This document shows positions 54,475-64,000 of a stretch of 64,000 nucleotides of DNA, in pieces. The notes below the pieces were generated by a model. It saw only the letters and a program-made list of their open reading frames with translations. It did not search any database and was not told the origin of the DNA. A program made the position numbers and the translations under genes. This DNA comes from an uncultured Litoreibacter sp. (lineage in GTDB: Bacteria > Pseudomonadota > Alphaproteobacteria > Rhodobacterales > Rhodobacteraceae). The stretch's first letter is position 1. Every line of letters starts with the position of its first letter. Location of the stretch: NCBI RefSeq assembly GCF_947487515.1, contig NZ_CANKWO010000002.1:682001-746000 (forward strand), read 5' to 3'.

Positions 54475-55424
54475 ACCGGACACTTCCAACATGTCTGGCG
54501 GGCATAATGTTCGCAAGCTCTGCCATTGCCGATTTGGCACTGACATTTCCGGGGCCTGTGTCCGAGACCTTTTCCCAAACCGAGGAATTTGGCAGCTATA
54601 AACTGCCAGTTGGTCCCTATGCTGATGGTTTTGTCCAAACGCTGGTGGCCGAGGGGCGCCAGATCACGCGCTCATGGCGGGTTGATGTTGGGGTGGGAAC
54701 GTCGCTGTTGGTGATGGATAGCCTTCGCCAACAACTCGAGGCCACAGGGTTCGAGCTGCTGTATGAATGCACCACGCAGGTATGTGGCGGGTTTGACTTT
54801 CGCTTCACCACAGACGTGTTGCCCGAACCGGTGATGCACGTCGATCTGGGGGATTTCCGCTTTCTGTCGGCGCAGCGGCTTGGTGGGCCTGTCCCTGAAT
54901 ATGTAAGTCTGCTGGTTAGTCGGGGCGCGGATAATGCCTTTGTGCAAATGATACTTGTAGGCAGCCCCGATACGACATCTCTGTCGACGAAATCTGCAGG
55001 GAAGGTGTCGCAGGTGGCGCCTGCAGTTCCCAACATCACCTTCGGCTCGGTGATTGAGCTTTTGCAAAGTGAAGGCCACGCGGTGTTGGATGATTTGCAA
55101 TTCGAAACCGGCTCATCTGCGTTGGGCGAAGGTAAGTTTCTGTCGCTGATTGATCTGTCGGAATACCTGTGGGCCAATCCGGAAATCCGCATTGCTTTGG
55201 TCGGCCACACAGACGCCGAAGGATCGTTGCAGGGGAATGTTGCCCTGTCTCGCAAGCGCGCGCAGTCCGTTGCGGCGCGCTTGTCCTCGGAGTTTGGAAT
55301 TCCAAAATCGCAGGTTGAATCCGACGGGGTAGGCTATCTTGCCCCGCGCGCAAGCAACTTGAACGAAGAAGGGCGCACCCTAAACAGAAGGGTCGAGGTG
55401 ATAATCACCTCGACCCAACAGTGA
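54471..55424 (+). CDS. OmpA-family outer-membrane/peptidoglycan-associated protein
   Basis: A 317-aa protein with a signal peptide (cleavage near AIA-DL). The N-terminal 200 residues contain a domain with one Cys pair (YECTTQVCGGFDF), of a type found in DUF4892-like envelope proteins. The C-terminal domain is OmpA-like, with HAVLDDLQFETGSSALGEGKF, IALVGHTDAEGS, NVALSRKRAQSVAARL and NRRVEVI. It should bind peptidoglycan. A perfect inverted repeat lies in its last codons. It is last in the cinA-GNAT-ahpD-ompA run. Confidence 0.87.
   Translation: MNRTLPTCLAGIMFASSAIADLALTFPGPVSETFSQTEEFGSYKLPVGPYADGFVQTLVAEGRQITRSWRVDVGVGTSLLVMDSLRQQLEATGFELLYECTTQVCGGFDFRFTTDVLPEPVMHVDLGDFRFLSAQRLGGPVPEYVSLLVSRGADNAFVQMILVGSPDTTSLSTKSAGKVSQVAPAVPNITFGSVIELLQSEGHAVLDDLQFETGSSALGEGKFLSLIDLSEYLWANPEIRIALVGHTDAEGSLQGNVALSRKRAQSVAARLSSEFGIPKSQVESDGVGYLAPRASNLNEEGRTLNRRVEVIITSTQQ
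55390..55416. repeat. 13-bp perfect inverted repeat at the end of the OmpA gene
   Basis: GGGTCGAGGTGAT and its exact reverse complement ATCACCTCGACCC are separated by one base. They lie in the last codons of the OmpA gene and encode most of RVEVIITST. Transcripts of both strands could fold here, and the convergent LysR gene ends 39 bp later, so it may serve as a two-way terminator or RNA-stability element, though a T-run is lacking. Confidence 0.55.
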
Positions 55425-55454
55425 TGCTGCCAAACATCGGGGAAATTGTCTTTC

Positions 55455-56366
55455 TTAGTTGGCCCAGACGTCAGGGCCCTTTTCCTTGAAAGCTTCGACA
55501 AGGAAGTCAATGAATGTGCGAACCTTTGGCTGGGTATAGCGGCCTGGCGGGTAGACCGCGTAGATGCCTTGGGTCTCTTTTGGCAGGTCTGGCATGACCT
55601 CTTGTACCAGCCCTTGGCGCAATGCGTCTGCGTAAAGGAAGCTAGGGAGATACGCGATGCCCAATCCGGATACGCAGGCATTCAGCAAGGATTGCCCGTC
55701 GTTCACGGTCAACCAGCCTTGCGTGCGCACTTGGCGTTTTTCGCCTGAGGGCGCAGTTAGCTTCCAGACATTGCCAGCAGACTGGTTGGAATAATGCAGA
55801 AGCTTGTGGTCGTTCAGATCATCAATTTTTTCGGGATGGCCAAATTGCTCAAAGTAGCTTGGGGCCGCGATAAGACGTTTGGTTGTTTCCGTTAATTTGC
55901 GTGCGCGCAGGGAGCTGTCTTCCATCTCGCCAATGCGAATGGCCAGATCGAACCCCTCGGAGATGAGCTCCACGAAGCGGTTGTTCAGCACCATATTCAC
56001 GGTGATATCTGGGTAATCCACAAGGAAGTCGCCCAAGATCGGGGACATGTGGTTCACGCCGAAATCCGTCGCCACAGATATGCGCAGCAATCCAGATGGC
56101 GCGCTTTGCATAGAGGAGACCAAAGCATCCGCTTCACCGGCGTCATTCAGAACGCGGCGGGCGCGGTCATAGTAGGCTAGGCCAATTTCCGTTGGGCTGA
56201 CGCGCCGTGTCGTACGGTTTAGCAGTCGCGCACCCAAGCGGGTTTCAAGAGAGGAGACGTGCTTCGAGACGGCGGATTTCGAAATCCCCATCTTGCGGGC
56301 AGCGTCGGTAAACCCCCCTTGGTCCACCACAGTGGCAAATGCTTCCATTTCGGTCAGTCTATCCAT
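55455..56366 (-). CDS. LysR-family transcriptional regulator
   Basis: A 303-aa regulator with an N-terminal winged helix (MEAFATVVDQGGFTDAARKMGISKSAVSKHVSSLETRLGARLLNRTTRRV) and a LysR substrate-binding domain. The subgroup resembles the DhcR/AaeR-like set of proteobacterial LysR proteins. It lies 183 bp in front of the fadH end and in the same direction, so it is not divergent from it; its target cannot be told from position alone. Confidence 0.93.
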   Translation of the reverse strand: MDRLTEMEAFATVVDQGGFTDAARKMGISKSAVSKHVSSLETRLGARLLNRTTRRVSPTEIGLAYYDRARRVLNDAGEADALVSSMQSAPSGLLRISVATDFGVNHMSPILGDFLVDYPDITVNMVLNNRFVELISEGFDLAIRIGEMEDSSLRARKLTETTKRLIAAPSYFEQFGHPEKIDDLNDHKLLHYSNQSAGNVWKLTAPSGEKRQVRTQGWLTVNDGQSLLNACVSGLGIAYLPSFLYADALRQGLVQEVMPDLPKETQGIYAVYPPGRYTQPKVRTFIDFLVEAFKEKGPDVWAN

Positions 56367-56549
56367 TCGGACACCTCAAAACTCATAATATCTGAGCCTT
56401 TATCCTCACCAATTGGGGCAGGAATGCGAAGTCGGTTGGACGATTCAAGGGAATATGCAGGGATCGTTCGTATCGTGGAAACAGGTAAACAAACGTTTCC
56501 AACTTGCAAAAGCAGCGGAAAACCTCAGCAAATCAACGAAATTGTCTGG

Positions 56550-58601
<2,052 letters not shown>

Positions 58602-58660
58602 TTACCGAAGCCTAGACACAGGTCACGCGGAACGCGGCGTCATGTAGCGGAGAAGATGGC

Positions 58661-59041
58661 TTAGCTGGTCTCAACGCAATGCCGGCGGAAAGCCTTCTTT
58701 AGCATGTCCAGTTCTGCGCGCAGCAAGTCTACTTCGGCGCGAAAGTCGTCTGAAAGAACTTCACCGGTTATAATCGCAAAGCTGTCCAGAGTTTCACCAG
58801 TGGGTCTTTCATTGATGAGAAACGTCTGCACGCCATCAGTCAGAACCTCACGCGGGATGTCAAAACGCACGTGCCAAGTGTTGCCCAGACTGGTGTCCTC
58901 GGTGACGCTCAGGCCGTCGAGTTCTCGTTCCAGATGTAGGGCGACCAAATCTGGATGGTAGTTTTCCTCGGTCTCGGCGGTAAGAACCGCCTCATAGATG
59001 CCGGCCTGAATGCGGGTCTTGGTAAGGATGACATTGCTCAT
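58661..59041 (-). CDS. Uncharacterised conserved-looking protein (126 aa)
   Basis: The product has no signal peptide or membrane segment. The sequence begins MSNVILTKTRIQAGIYEAVL and ends in a coiled-coil-like segment (DDFRAEVDLLRAELDMLKKAFRRHC). The middle includes a beta-rich part (WHVRFDIPREVLTDGVQTF). I do not recognise a family. It follows the DUF6478-like gene after 11 bases, so the two are probably cotranscribed, with fadH 86 bp further on. Confidence 0.72.
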   Translation of the reverse strand: MSNVILTKTRIQAGIYEAVLTAETEENYHPDLVALHLERELDGLSVTEDTSLGNTWHVRFDIPREVLTDGVQTFLINERPTGETLDSFAIITGEVLSDDFRAEVDLLRAELDMLKKAFRRHCVETS

Positions 59042-59052
59042 ATGCGGTTTCC

Positions 59053-59826
59053 TTAGAAGTCGGCGCGCGGGCGGCGGCTGAACGTAATGTCGCGCAAGTT
59101 GATTTCATTCATCTGGGGGCCTTCAAAGATCAGATCCATCCAGATGCGTTCCAACCGGCGCTCGCTGATCTTGGTATGGGCGAGGTCAAACTCCACCATC
59201 GATTCCGACCCGTGAAGCGGTAGCTCGCGGACGACTTGTTCCACGTTGGGGCCGTATTTGATGTTCAGGCGCGCGAAAATTTCCAAACGCTTTTCGCTTT
59301 CTACTTCAGTATCCATGCGCAAGATGTGGTTCTTGCGCAGGCCCTCGGTTGCGTCGTCTGGTAAATCCAGAACAAGGCTCAGAAAGCTGCCGTCGAATTG
59401 GAAAACATCCATGCGTAGGCCAAAGGGTGCCAAATCACCTTCGCGGGTGTTTCTTACCTGCCGCAGAGTGAGCTCGGATATCTGGCAATCGTGATACAGC
59501 GTTGCAGAATTGCCGATACGTGTGCGGCTTTCGACCGCGGCCATTCCAATCGGCGACACGGGGCCACGCCAAAGTTCCGGCCGGTGTGCCCAGTCAGATT
59601 GCGCGGGTTTGCGAATGGCATTCGAGCCGATTCGAGGAAGTGTAAGACGGGCATCAGCGACATGGGTGACCTGATCAACGCGGCGCCGCATTTGGCGTGC
59701 CTGCGCGCGCAGGTGACGCAATAGCGATAAATCAATGGTCTCAGCGTCCTTCACGGCAGCTTCCCAACGGCGCAAGGTTCGACGATGTAGTCGCCGCCTT
59801 ACGAATTCTCGCATCCGATCCATCAT
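59053..59826 (-). CDS. DUF6478-like protein
   Basis: A 257-aa protein with an Arg-rich N-terminus (MMDRMREFVRRRLHRRTLRRW) and a long C-terminal beta-rich region. Segments such as NATRIG-type RTRIGNSATLYHDCQ, LDLPDDATEGLRKNHILRMD and YGPNVEQVVRELPLHG look well conserved among Rhodobacteraceae; I believe it is the family called DUF6478 but cannot confirm this. The function is unknown. A perfect 10-bp inverted repeat lies 41 bases upstream of its ATG, between it and the lipoprotein gene. Confidence 0.72.
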   Translation of the reverse strand: MMDRMREFVRRRLHRRTLRRWEAAVKDAETIDLSLLRHLRAQARQMRRRVDQVTHVADARLTLPRIGSNAIRKPAQSDWAHRPELWRGPVSPIGMAAVESRTRIGNSATLYHDCQISELTLRQVRNTREGDLAPFGLRMDVFQFDGSFLSLVLDLPDDATEGLRKNHILRMDTEVESEKRLEIFARLNIKYGPNVEQVVRELPLHGSESMVEFDLAHTKISERRLERIWMDLIFEGPQMNEINLRDITFSRRPRADF

Positions 59827-59866
59827 GAGTGTTGAGACTGTCCTATTAACTTCGTTCTACAGCGCT

Positions 59867-59895
59867 ACCATTGTTTCTATATTGCAAACAATGGT
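59867..59895. repeat. 10-bp inverted repeat between the lipoprotein and DUF6478-like genes
   Basis: ACCATTGTTT and AAACAATGGT are exact inverted repeats separated by a 9-base AT-rich spacer. In minus-strand direction the repeat begins 1 base after the lipoprotein stop and ends 41 bases before the next ATG. It could be a terminator without a T-run or an operator for the downstream genes. Confidence 0.5.
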
Positions 59896-59896
59896 T

Positions 59897-60604
59897 TCAA
59901 CCAAATAAACGGCGCAACAGTCCCGTGTTGGTCACATCATCAGCTGATTTGGCTGTGGGGGGCGCAGCACTCGGGGCTTGCCCCTTCATCAGGGCAGCTC
60001 CGAAGTCATACAGTGTTTGAAGCCCGTCCGAACTGCTGATGGGGGACGCATCGGTGCTGAACACGGTCAGGGCAACGATGGAATTCTTAACGTTATAATA
60101 TCCCCGCCAATAGGTGTTGGACGTGCCTTCCACTAATGGCGTGGAGGTGTCCTGCGCGTGTATGACGAAGGCATCATTGCGCGAATAGCTGTCAAGAATG
60201 GTAACCTTTGCCGCATCCCCCGAGGCACTCAGCACAGCCTTACCAGCGTCTGAGTTGAAGAACTCGGCAAGAGCAACGGGAGATTGCGCAATCGTGAGCT
60301 GCTTTCGACCCGCTGGCAGCACCGTTGCAGTTACAACCGCGCTGACAAAGGGTTGAGGTAGCTCTTCATCACCAGCAATCGCGGCGCAATTGGCAAAGAC
60401 CATAAAGGCCTTGGAGGGCCGGTGATCAGAAGACTGAGGATCGATGCAAAACCCGTCTGGCCCCCGCAAAACGATCCTATCCGATGTCACTGTGACCTCG
60501 GATAGGGGTTCATTGGGGCCAGTTGCCCCCAAACCGGCCAGTGGGGTTTCCCCACAGGCCGCCAGAAGGAGGGACGCAAGCGAAAGTACTAACCATGTCC
60601 GCAC
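59897..60604 (-). CDS. Predicted lipoprotein of unknown function
   Basis: A 235-aa protein whose N-terminus MRTWLVLSLASLLLAACGE ends in a lipobox (LAAC), so it is probably anchored in the outer membrane. The mature part has no known domain that I recognise; it includes DGFCIDPQSSDHRPSKAF and FANCAAIAG with two more cysteines and ends in RRLFG. The start is GTG at 60604, 3 bases after the ilvD stop, which suggests cotranscription with ilvD although the functions seem unrelated. Confidence 0.8.
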   Translation of the reverse strand: MRTWLVLSLASLLLAACGETPLAGLGATGPNEPLSEVTVTSDRIVLRGPDGFCIDPQSSDHRPSKAFMVFANCAAIAGDEELPQPFVSAVVTATVLPAGRKQLTIAQSPVALAEFFNSDAGKAVLSASGDAAKVTILDSYSRNDAFVIHAQDTSTPLVEGTSNTYWRGYYNVKNSIVALTVFSTDASPISSSDGLQTLYDFGAALMKGQAPSAAPPTAKSADDVTNTGLLRRLFG

Positions 60605-60607
60605 AGA

Positions 60608-62341
60608 TTACAGGTCCATGTAGATATGTTGCTCTTTCTTGGCGCCTGGGTGGGTGCAAGCACCCAATTTGGCAGAACCAACCAGCTGCGAATACTTCCA
60701 CAAGGCGCCAGACGCATAAATCGTCTCGCGTGGGCCCTTCCAGTTGGCTTTGCGCTCGGCCAGAACGGCGTCGGTCAAATCCACGCTGATTTCGCCGTTG
60801 ATTGCATTCAAGGTGATGATGTCGCCATTCTCCAGCAAGGCAATCGGGCCACCGTGCGCAGCCTCTGGGCCAACGTGCCCAACACAGAACCCGCGTGTCG
60901 CACCAGAGAAACGGCCGTCGGTGATCAAAGCCACTTTCTTGCCCATGCCTTGGCCGGACAATGCAGCAGTCGTTGCCAGCATTTCACGCATACCTGGGCC
61001 GCCCGCAGGGCCCTCGTTGCGGATAACCAGAACTTCGCCTTCTTCGTATTCGCGGGCTTGAACGGCGGCAAAGGCGTCTTCTTCACATTCGAACACACGC
61101 GCGGGGCCTGTGAACATTTGGTGCTGCGAGGACATGCCGGCAACTTTAACAATCGCGCCTTCAGGGGCGAGGTTGCCTGTCAGGCCAACAACGCCGCCGG
61201 TTTTGGACAGTGGCTCACCGATGGAATAGATCACCTTGCCATCTGCTTCCAAATCGACGCGGTCAATTTCTTCACCGATGGAGTAACCCGTCGCGGTCAT
61301 GCAGTCTTCGTTGATCAGACCTGCTTTGCGCAGCTCCTTCATGATGACCGGAACACCCCCTGCTTCATACAGGTCCTTGGCGACATATTGACCACCGGGT
61401 TTCAGGTCTACGAAGTAAGGCGTGTCACGGAAAATTTCGCACACATCATTCAGATCAAAGTCGATGCCAGCCTCATGGGCCATCGCAGGCAAGTGCAATC
61501 CGGCGTTGGTGGAGCCGCCGGTGCAGGCCACAACGCGGGCCGCGTTCTGCAAGCTTTCCAACGTAACGATGTCACGTGCGCGGATGTTTTTCTCCAGCAG
61601 GTTCATCACGGCTTGGCCGGACGCAATGGAGTAATGGTCGCGGCTCTCATATGGCGCAGGGGCACCGGCAGAGTTTGGCAATGCCAAGCCGATTGCCTCA
61701 GACACACAGGCCATTGTGTTGGCGGTGAACTGTCCACCACAAGCACCCGCAGACGGGCAAGCAACACGTTCCAGCGTGCGCAGAGCCTCGTCAGACAGAT
61801 TGCCTGCTTGGTGCTCGCCGACAGCTTCAAACACGTCTTGGACTGTCACATCCTTGCCGTCCAACCGACCCGGAAGGATGGAGCCGCCGTAGATGAACAC
61901 AGACGGTGTGTTCAAGCGGATCATAGCCATCATCATGCCTGGCAGGGATTTGTCGCAACCCGCAAGTCCTACAATAGCGTCATAGCAGTGGCCGCGCATT
62001 GTCAGCTCAACCGTGTCGGCGATTGCTTCGCGCGAAGCCAAGGATGACCGCATGCCTTCGTGACCCATTGCGATGCCGTCGGTGACAGTGATGGTTGTGA
62101 ACTCACGCGGAGTTCCGTTCCCTTGTTTTACACCCAGCTTCACAGCTTGGGCCTGACGGTTCAGGGAAATGTTGCAAGGGGCGGCTTCGTTCCAGCAGGT
62201 GGCAACACCCACGAACGGCTGGTGAATCTCTTCGTCGCCAAGGCCCATTGCATAGAAATACGACCGGTGCGGAGCCCGCGACGGGCCCTCTGTCACGTGG
62301 CGGCTTGGCATGTTGGTCTTATCGGTTGGCTTCTTAAGCAT
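60608..62341 (-). CDS. ilvD: Dihydroxy-acid dehydratase
   Basis: Iron-sulfur enzyme of branched-chain amino acid and pantothenate synthesis that dehydrates dihydroxy-acids to 2-keto acids. The 577-aa product has the cluster-associated cysteines at 56 (EAAPCN), 129 (GCDKSLPG) and 201 ([11 protein letters not shown]), and the C-terminal [19 protein letters not shown]. The ORF continues 63 codons further upstream, but GAGGGAG lies 6 bases before the ATG at 62341 and the family begins there. The promoter region is shared with the divergent CPBP protease gene. Confidence 0.97.
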   Translation of the reverse strand: MLKKPTDKTNMPSRHVTEGPSRAPHRSYFYAMGLGDEEIHQPFVGVATCWNEAAPCNISLNRQAQAVKLGVKQGNGTPREFTTITVTDGIAMGHEGMRSSLASREAIADTVELTMRGHCYDAIVGLAGCDKSLPGMMMAMIRLNTPSVFIYGGSILPGRLDGKDVTVQDVFEAVGEHQAGNLSDEALRTLERVACPSAGACGGQFTANTMACVSEAIGLALPNSAGAPAPYESRDHYSIASGQAVMNLLEKNIRARDIVTLESLQNAARVVACTGGSTNAGLHLPAMAHEAGIDFDLNDVCEIFRDTPYFVDLKPGGQYVAKDLYEAGGVPVIMKELRKAGLINEDCMTATGYSIGEEIDRVDLEADGKVIYSIGEPLSKTGGVVGLTGNLAPEGAIVKVAGMSSQHQMFTGPARVFECEEDAFAAVQAREYEEGEVLVIRNEGPAGGPGMREMLATTAALSGQGMGKKVALITDGRFSGATRGFCVGHVGPEAAHGGPIALLENGDIITLNAINGEISVDLTDAVLAERKANWKGPRETIYASGALWKYSQLVGSAKLGACTHPGAKKEQHIYMDL

Positions 62342-62462
62342 GGCTGGCTCCCTCAAACGCGTTGGAAACGGAATAAAGCCCAAGTACAGAAGGCACAAGC
62401 GTGATTGCACCTCAGGTTTTGCAGCGATAGCGTGGCATAAATTTACCAAAGGGCATTTGTAG

Positions 62463-63365
62463 ATGAATAGAACCCCGACCTTTGAGGCCTTTATCGCACC
62501 TGCACGGGAAGACTTCGCGCTGTGGCGCACTGTGGTGACCTTCTTGTTGGGGTTTGCTCTCTACATTTTCTGGACCGCAATTCTTATTCTGGGTGTGGGG
62601 ATATTTTTTGCAGGCGATTATGGGATCGAGGCCTCCTTGACCGCCTTGATGGCGGGATTGGAGAGCGGGGGAACTCCGTTCTACATGGCAATTTTGCTTG
62701 CGACATTCATACCGATGATGGGCGCAGCTATGTTGATGGTCATCTTGTATGACCGCTCCCCCTTGACGTTATTTGGCCGTCGGAAGAATTTTGTCCGGAA
62801 TTTTGCCATCGGTGCTGGCATCATCGTGGCCTTCAACCTGATTTACTTTGTGTATGACTGGCTTTGGGGTGTTAGTGATTTGACCCGCAATTTGGCCACC
62901 GCCGAATGGTTGGGATATCTGGTTTGGGCGCTGCCATTGCTTCTCATACAGATCACGGCAGAAGAGTTGGTGTTTCGTGGGTTCTTGGTGCAGCAGCTTG
63001 CCGTGCGGTTCAAAAACCCGATCTGGTGGATGGTGTTGCCGTCGGTGATTTTCGGCCTTGCCCACCTAGATCCATCTGTAGATCCCTTCCTTGCGGCGAT
63101 GGTTGTATTGGCAACAACTGTGTTTGGGATCGTTGCCGTTGATCTTACGCGAGTTACCGGCAACCTCGGGGCCGCAATGGGGCTTCACTTTGCAAATAAC
63201 TTCTTTGCCATGATGGTCGCCGCTACACCCAACAGAATGTCTGGGCTGGGACTGTTTCACACAAGTTACTCAATGCAAGACAGTGAGGTCATGATACCCC
63301 TCTTGGGTTTCGGGACGGTATTGTTAGGCGTTATTTGGCTAATTGCACGCTGGGCACTGCGTTGA
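62463..63365 (+). CDS. CPBP family intramembrane metalloprotease
   Basis: A 300-aa membrane protein with about eight hydrophobic segments. The CPBP/Abi (CAAX protease and bacteriocin-processing) motif EELVFRG places catalytic Glu167, Glu168 and Arg172, with a later FGLAHLDP (His) and [14 protein letters not shown] (His, Asn) for metal binding. The substrates of the bacterial members are mostly unknown. It sits between ilvD and accD in the plus direction, 55 bp before accD. Confidence 0.93.
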   Translation: MNRTPTFEAFIAPAREDFALWRTVVTFLLGFALYIFWTAILILGVGIFFAGDYGIEASLTALMAGLESGGTPFYMAILLATFIPMMGAAMLMVILYDRSPLTLFGRRKNFVRNFAIGAGIIVAFNLIYFVYDWLWGVSDLTRNLATAEWLGYLVWALPLLLIQITAEELVFRGFLVQQLAVRFKNPIWWMVLPSVIFGLAHLDPSVDPFLAAMVVLATTVFGIVAVDLTRVTGNLGAAMGLHFANNFFAMMVAATPNRMSGLGLFHTSYSMQDSEVMIPLLGFGTVLLGVIWLIARWALR

Positions 63366-63420
63366 TTGCAATTTCTACGCCTGCAGATTATCTGAACTTA
63401 AGCAACGGGAGCAGAGCCTC

Positions 63421-64000
63421 ATGAACTGGATTTCGAACTACGTCCGGCCAACGATCAATTCACTATTTTCGCGCCGAGAGGTTCCCGAAAATCTTTGGAG
63501 CAAATGCAACGAATGCGGCACTATGCTGTTTCACCGCGAGTTGTCGGACAATCTGAACGTCTGCACCAGTTGCAACCATCACATGGCCATCACGGCGCGG
63601 GATCGGTTTACGGCGCTGTTTGACGGTGGGATTTTCTCCGAGATCGACGTCCCTGCCCCGATTGCAGATCCTTTGCAGTTTAAGGATCAAAAGAAATACC
63701 CTGACCGCATGAAGGCCGCGATCAAGAAAACCGGTGAAAAAGAAGCAATGCTGGTGGCCGAAGGGGAGATTCTGCGAACCCCCATCGTTGCGGTTGCGCA
63801 GGACTTTAGCTTCATGGGCGGATCCATGAGCATGTATGTCGGCAACGCTATCATCGCCGCCGCCGAGCGGGCAGTCGAAATGGGGCGCCCTTTGGTGCTG
63901 TTCTCCGCTGCTGGTGGGGCGCGTATGCAAGAGGGCATCCTCGGGCTGATGCAAATGCCGCGGACAACCATTGCAGTTGAAATGCTGAAGGAAGCGGGCC
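63421..64000 (+). CDS. accD: Acetyl-CoA carboxylase carboxyltransferase subunit beta (3' end cut by window edge)
   Basis: First committed step of fatty acid synthesis. 193 codons are visible. The four zinc-finger cysteines are C29, C32, C48 and C51 (CNEC and CTSC), then the carboxyltransferase core VAVAQDFSFMGGSMSM and SAAGGARMQEGILGLMQM. The ATG has GGGAG nine bases upstream. In many alphaproteobacteria folC follows, outside this window. Confidence 0.97.
   Translation, partial: MNWISNYVRPTINSLFSRREVPENLWSKCNECGTMLFHRELSDNLNVCTSCNHHMAITARDRFTALFDGGIFSEIDVPAPIADPLQFKDQKKYPDRMKAAIKKTGEKEAMLVAEGEILRTPIVAVAQDFSFMGGSMSMYVGNAIIAAAERAVEMGRPLVLFSAAGGARMQEGILGLMQMPRTTIAVEMLKEAG

Noticed and set aside
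60626-62047. 473-codon plus-strand frame across ilvD
   Set aside because: It is wholly antisense to ilvD, which has clear family motifs; long open antisense frames are expected in GC-rich coding DNA.

Overview
This 64 kb window is chromosomal DNA from an alphaproteobacterium, most likely a member of the Rhodobacteraceae (Roseobacter group). The evidence is the gene order hrcA-rph-rdgB-hemW / parB-parA-rsmG-mnmG-mnmE-rho-hemJ / maf-aroE-coaE-dnaQ / secB-fxsA / Tim44-mltA-smr, the MnmG N-terminus MFHVKH, a YlxR-L7Ae fusion between nusA and infB, a Hint_2 protein and several families common in marine Rhodobacterales. I see no IS element, prophage, CRISPR array, tRNA or rRNA gene. Nearly all the DNA is coding. 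The window opens inside hrcA and closes inside accD.

The most informative region is 5.1-11.2 kb. A 392-bp non-coding gap between hemJ and maf (10779-11170) has the hallmarks of the chromosomal replication origin: two perfect DnaA boxes, several near-matches, an AT-rich stretch and a perfect IHF consensus match. Two perfect 16-bp parS sites lie 3-5 kb to the left, inside the first codons of mnmG and rsmG and next to parA and parB. Genes beside the gap run away from it on both sides.

From 11 to 24.5 kb lies the right flank of the origin: maf-aroE-coaE-dnaQ, secB, fxsA, a Tim44-like protein, mltA and smr. Then come an MFS transporter, a DUF900-type lipoprotein hydrolase, hslU, a Tat-exported DM13 protein, a DUF2157-like membrane protein, hslV and a lamin-tail/Hint protein. 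hslV and hslU are split by two genes. From 24.5 to 30 kb is the rimP-nusA-ylxR-infB operon on the minus strand. An intrinsic terminator-like hairpin sits directly in front of rimP and another strong hairpin lies at the nusA/ylxR junction. A 42-aa one-helix protein with its own terminator follows.

From 30.3 to 36 kb is a complete dipeptide/oligopeptide ABC transporter operon (permease, permease, fused double ATPase, Tat-exported binding protein), next to a proline iminopeptidase; together they suggest peptide uptake and use. From 37 to 44.7 kb are ubiG, a MarR regulator, a Nit-type amidase, grxC, comF, a BioC/NDUFAF5-like methyltransferase, hemH, mutT, argJ and a parvulin. The parvulin gene diverges from secA, so export and periplasmic folding functions sit together. 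From 47.6 to 55.4 kb are two secreted proteins (one a PBP-OmpA fusion), radC, map, sfsA, a CinA-domain protein, GNAT, AhpD-like and OmpA proteins. The last 8.5 kb holds a LysR regulator, a FadH-type dienoyl-CoA reductase, two uncharacterised genes, a lipoprotein, ilvD, a CPBP protease and the start of accD.

The window is mainly core housekeeping. The less described items are the attenuator-like leader of the nusA operon, the LTD-Hint protein, the PBP-OmpA pair, the split hslVU locus and two very small proteins.
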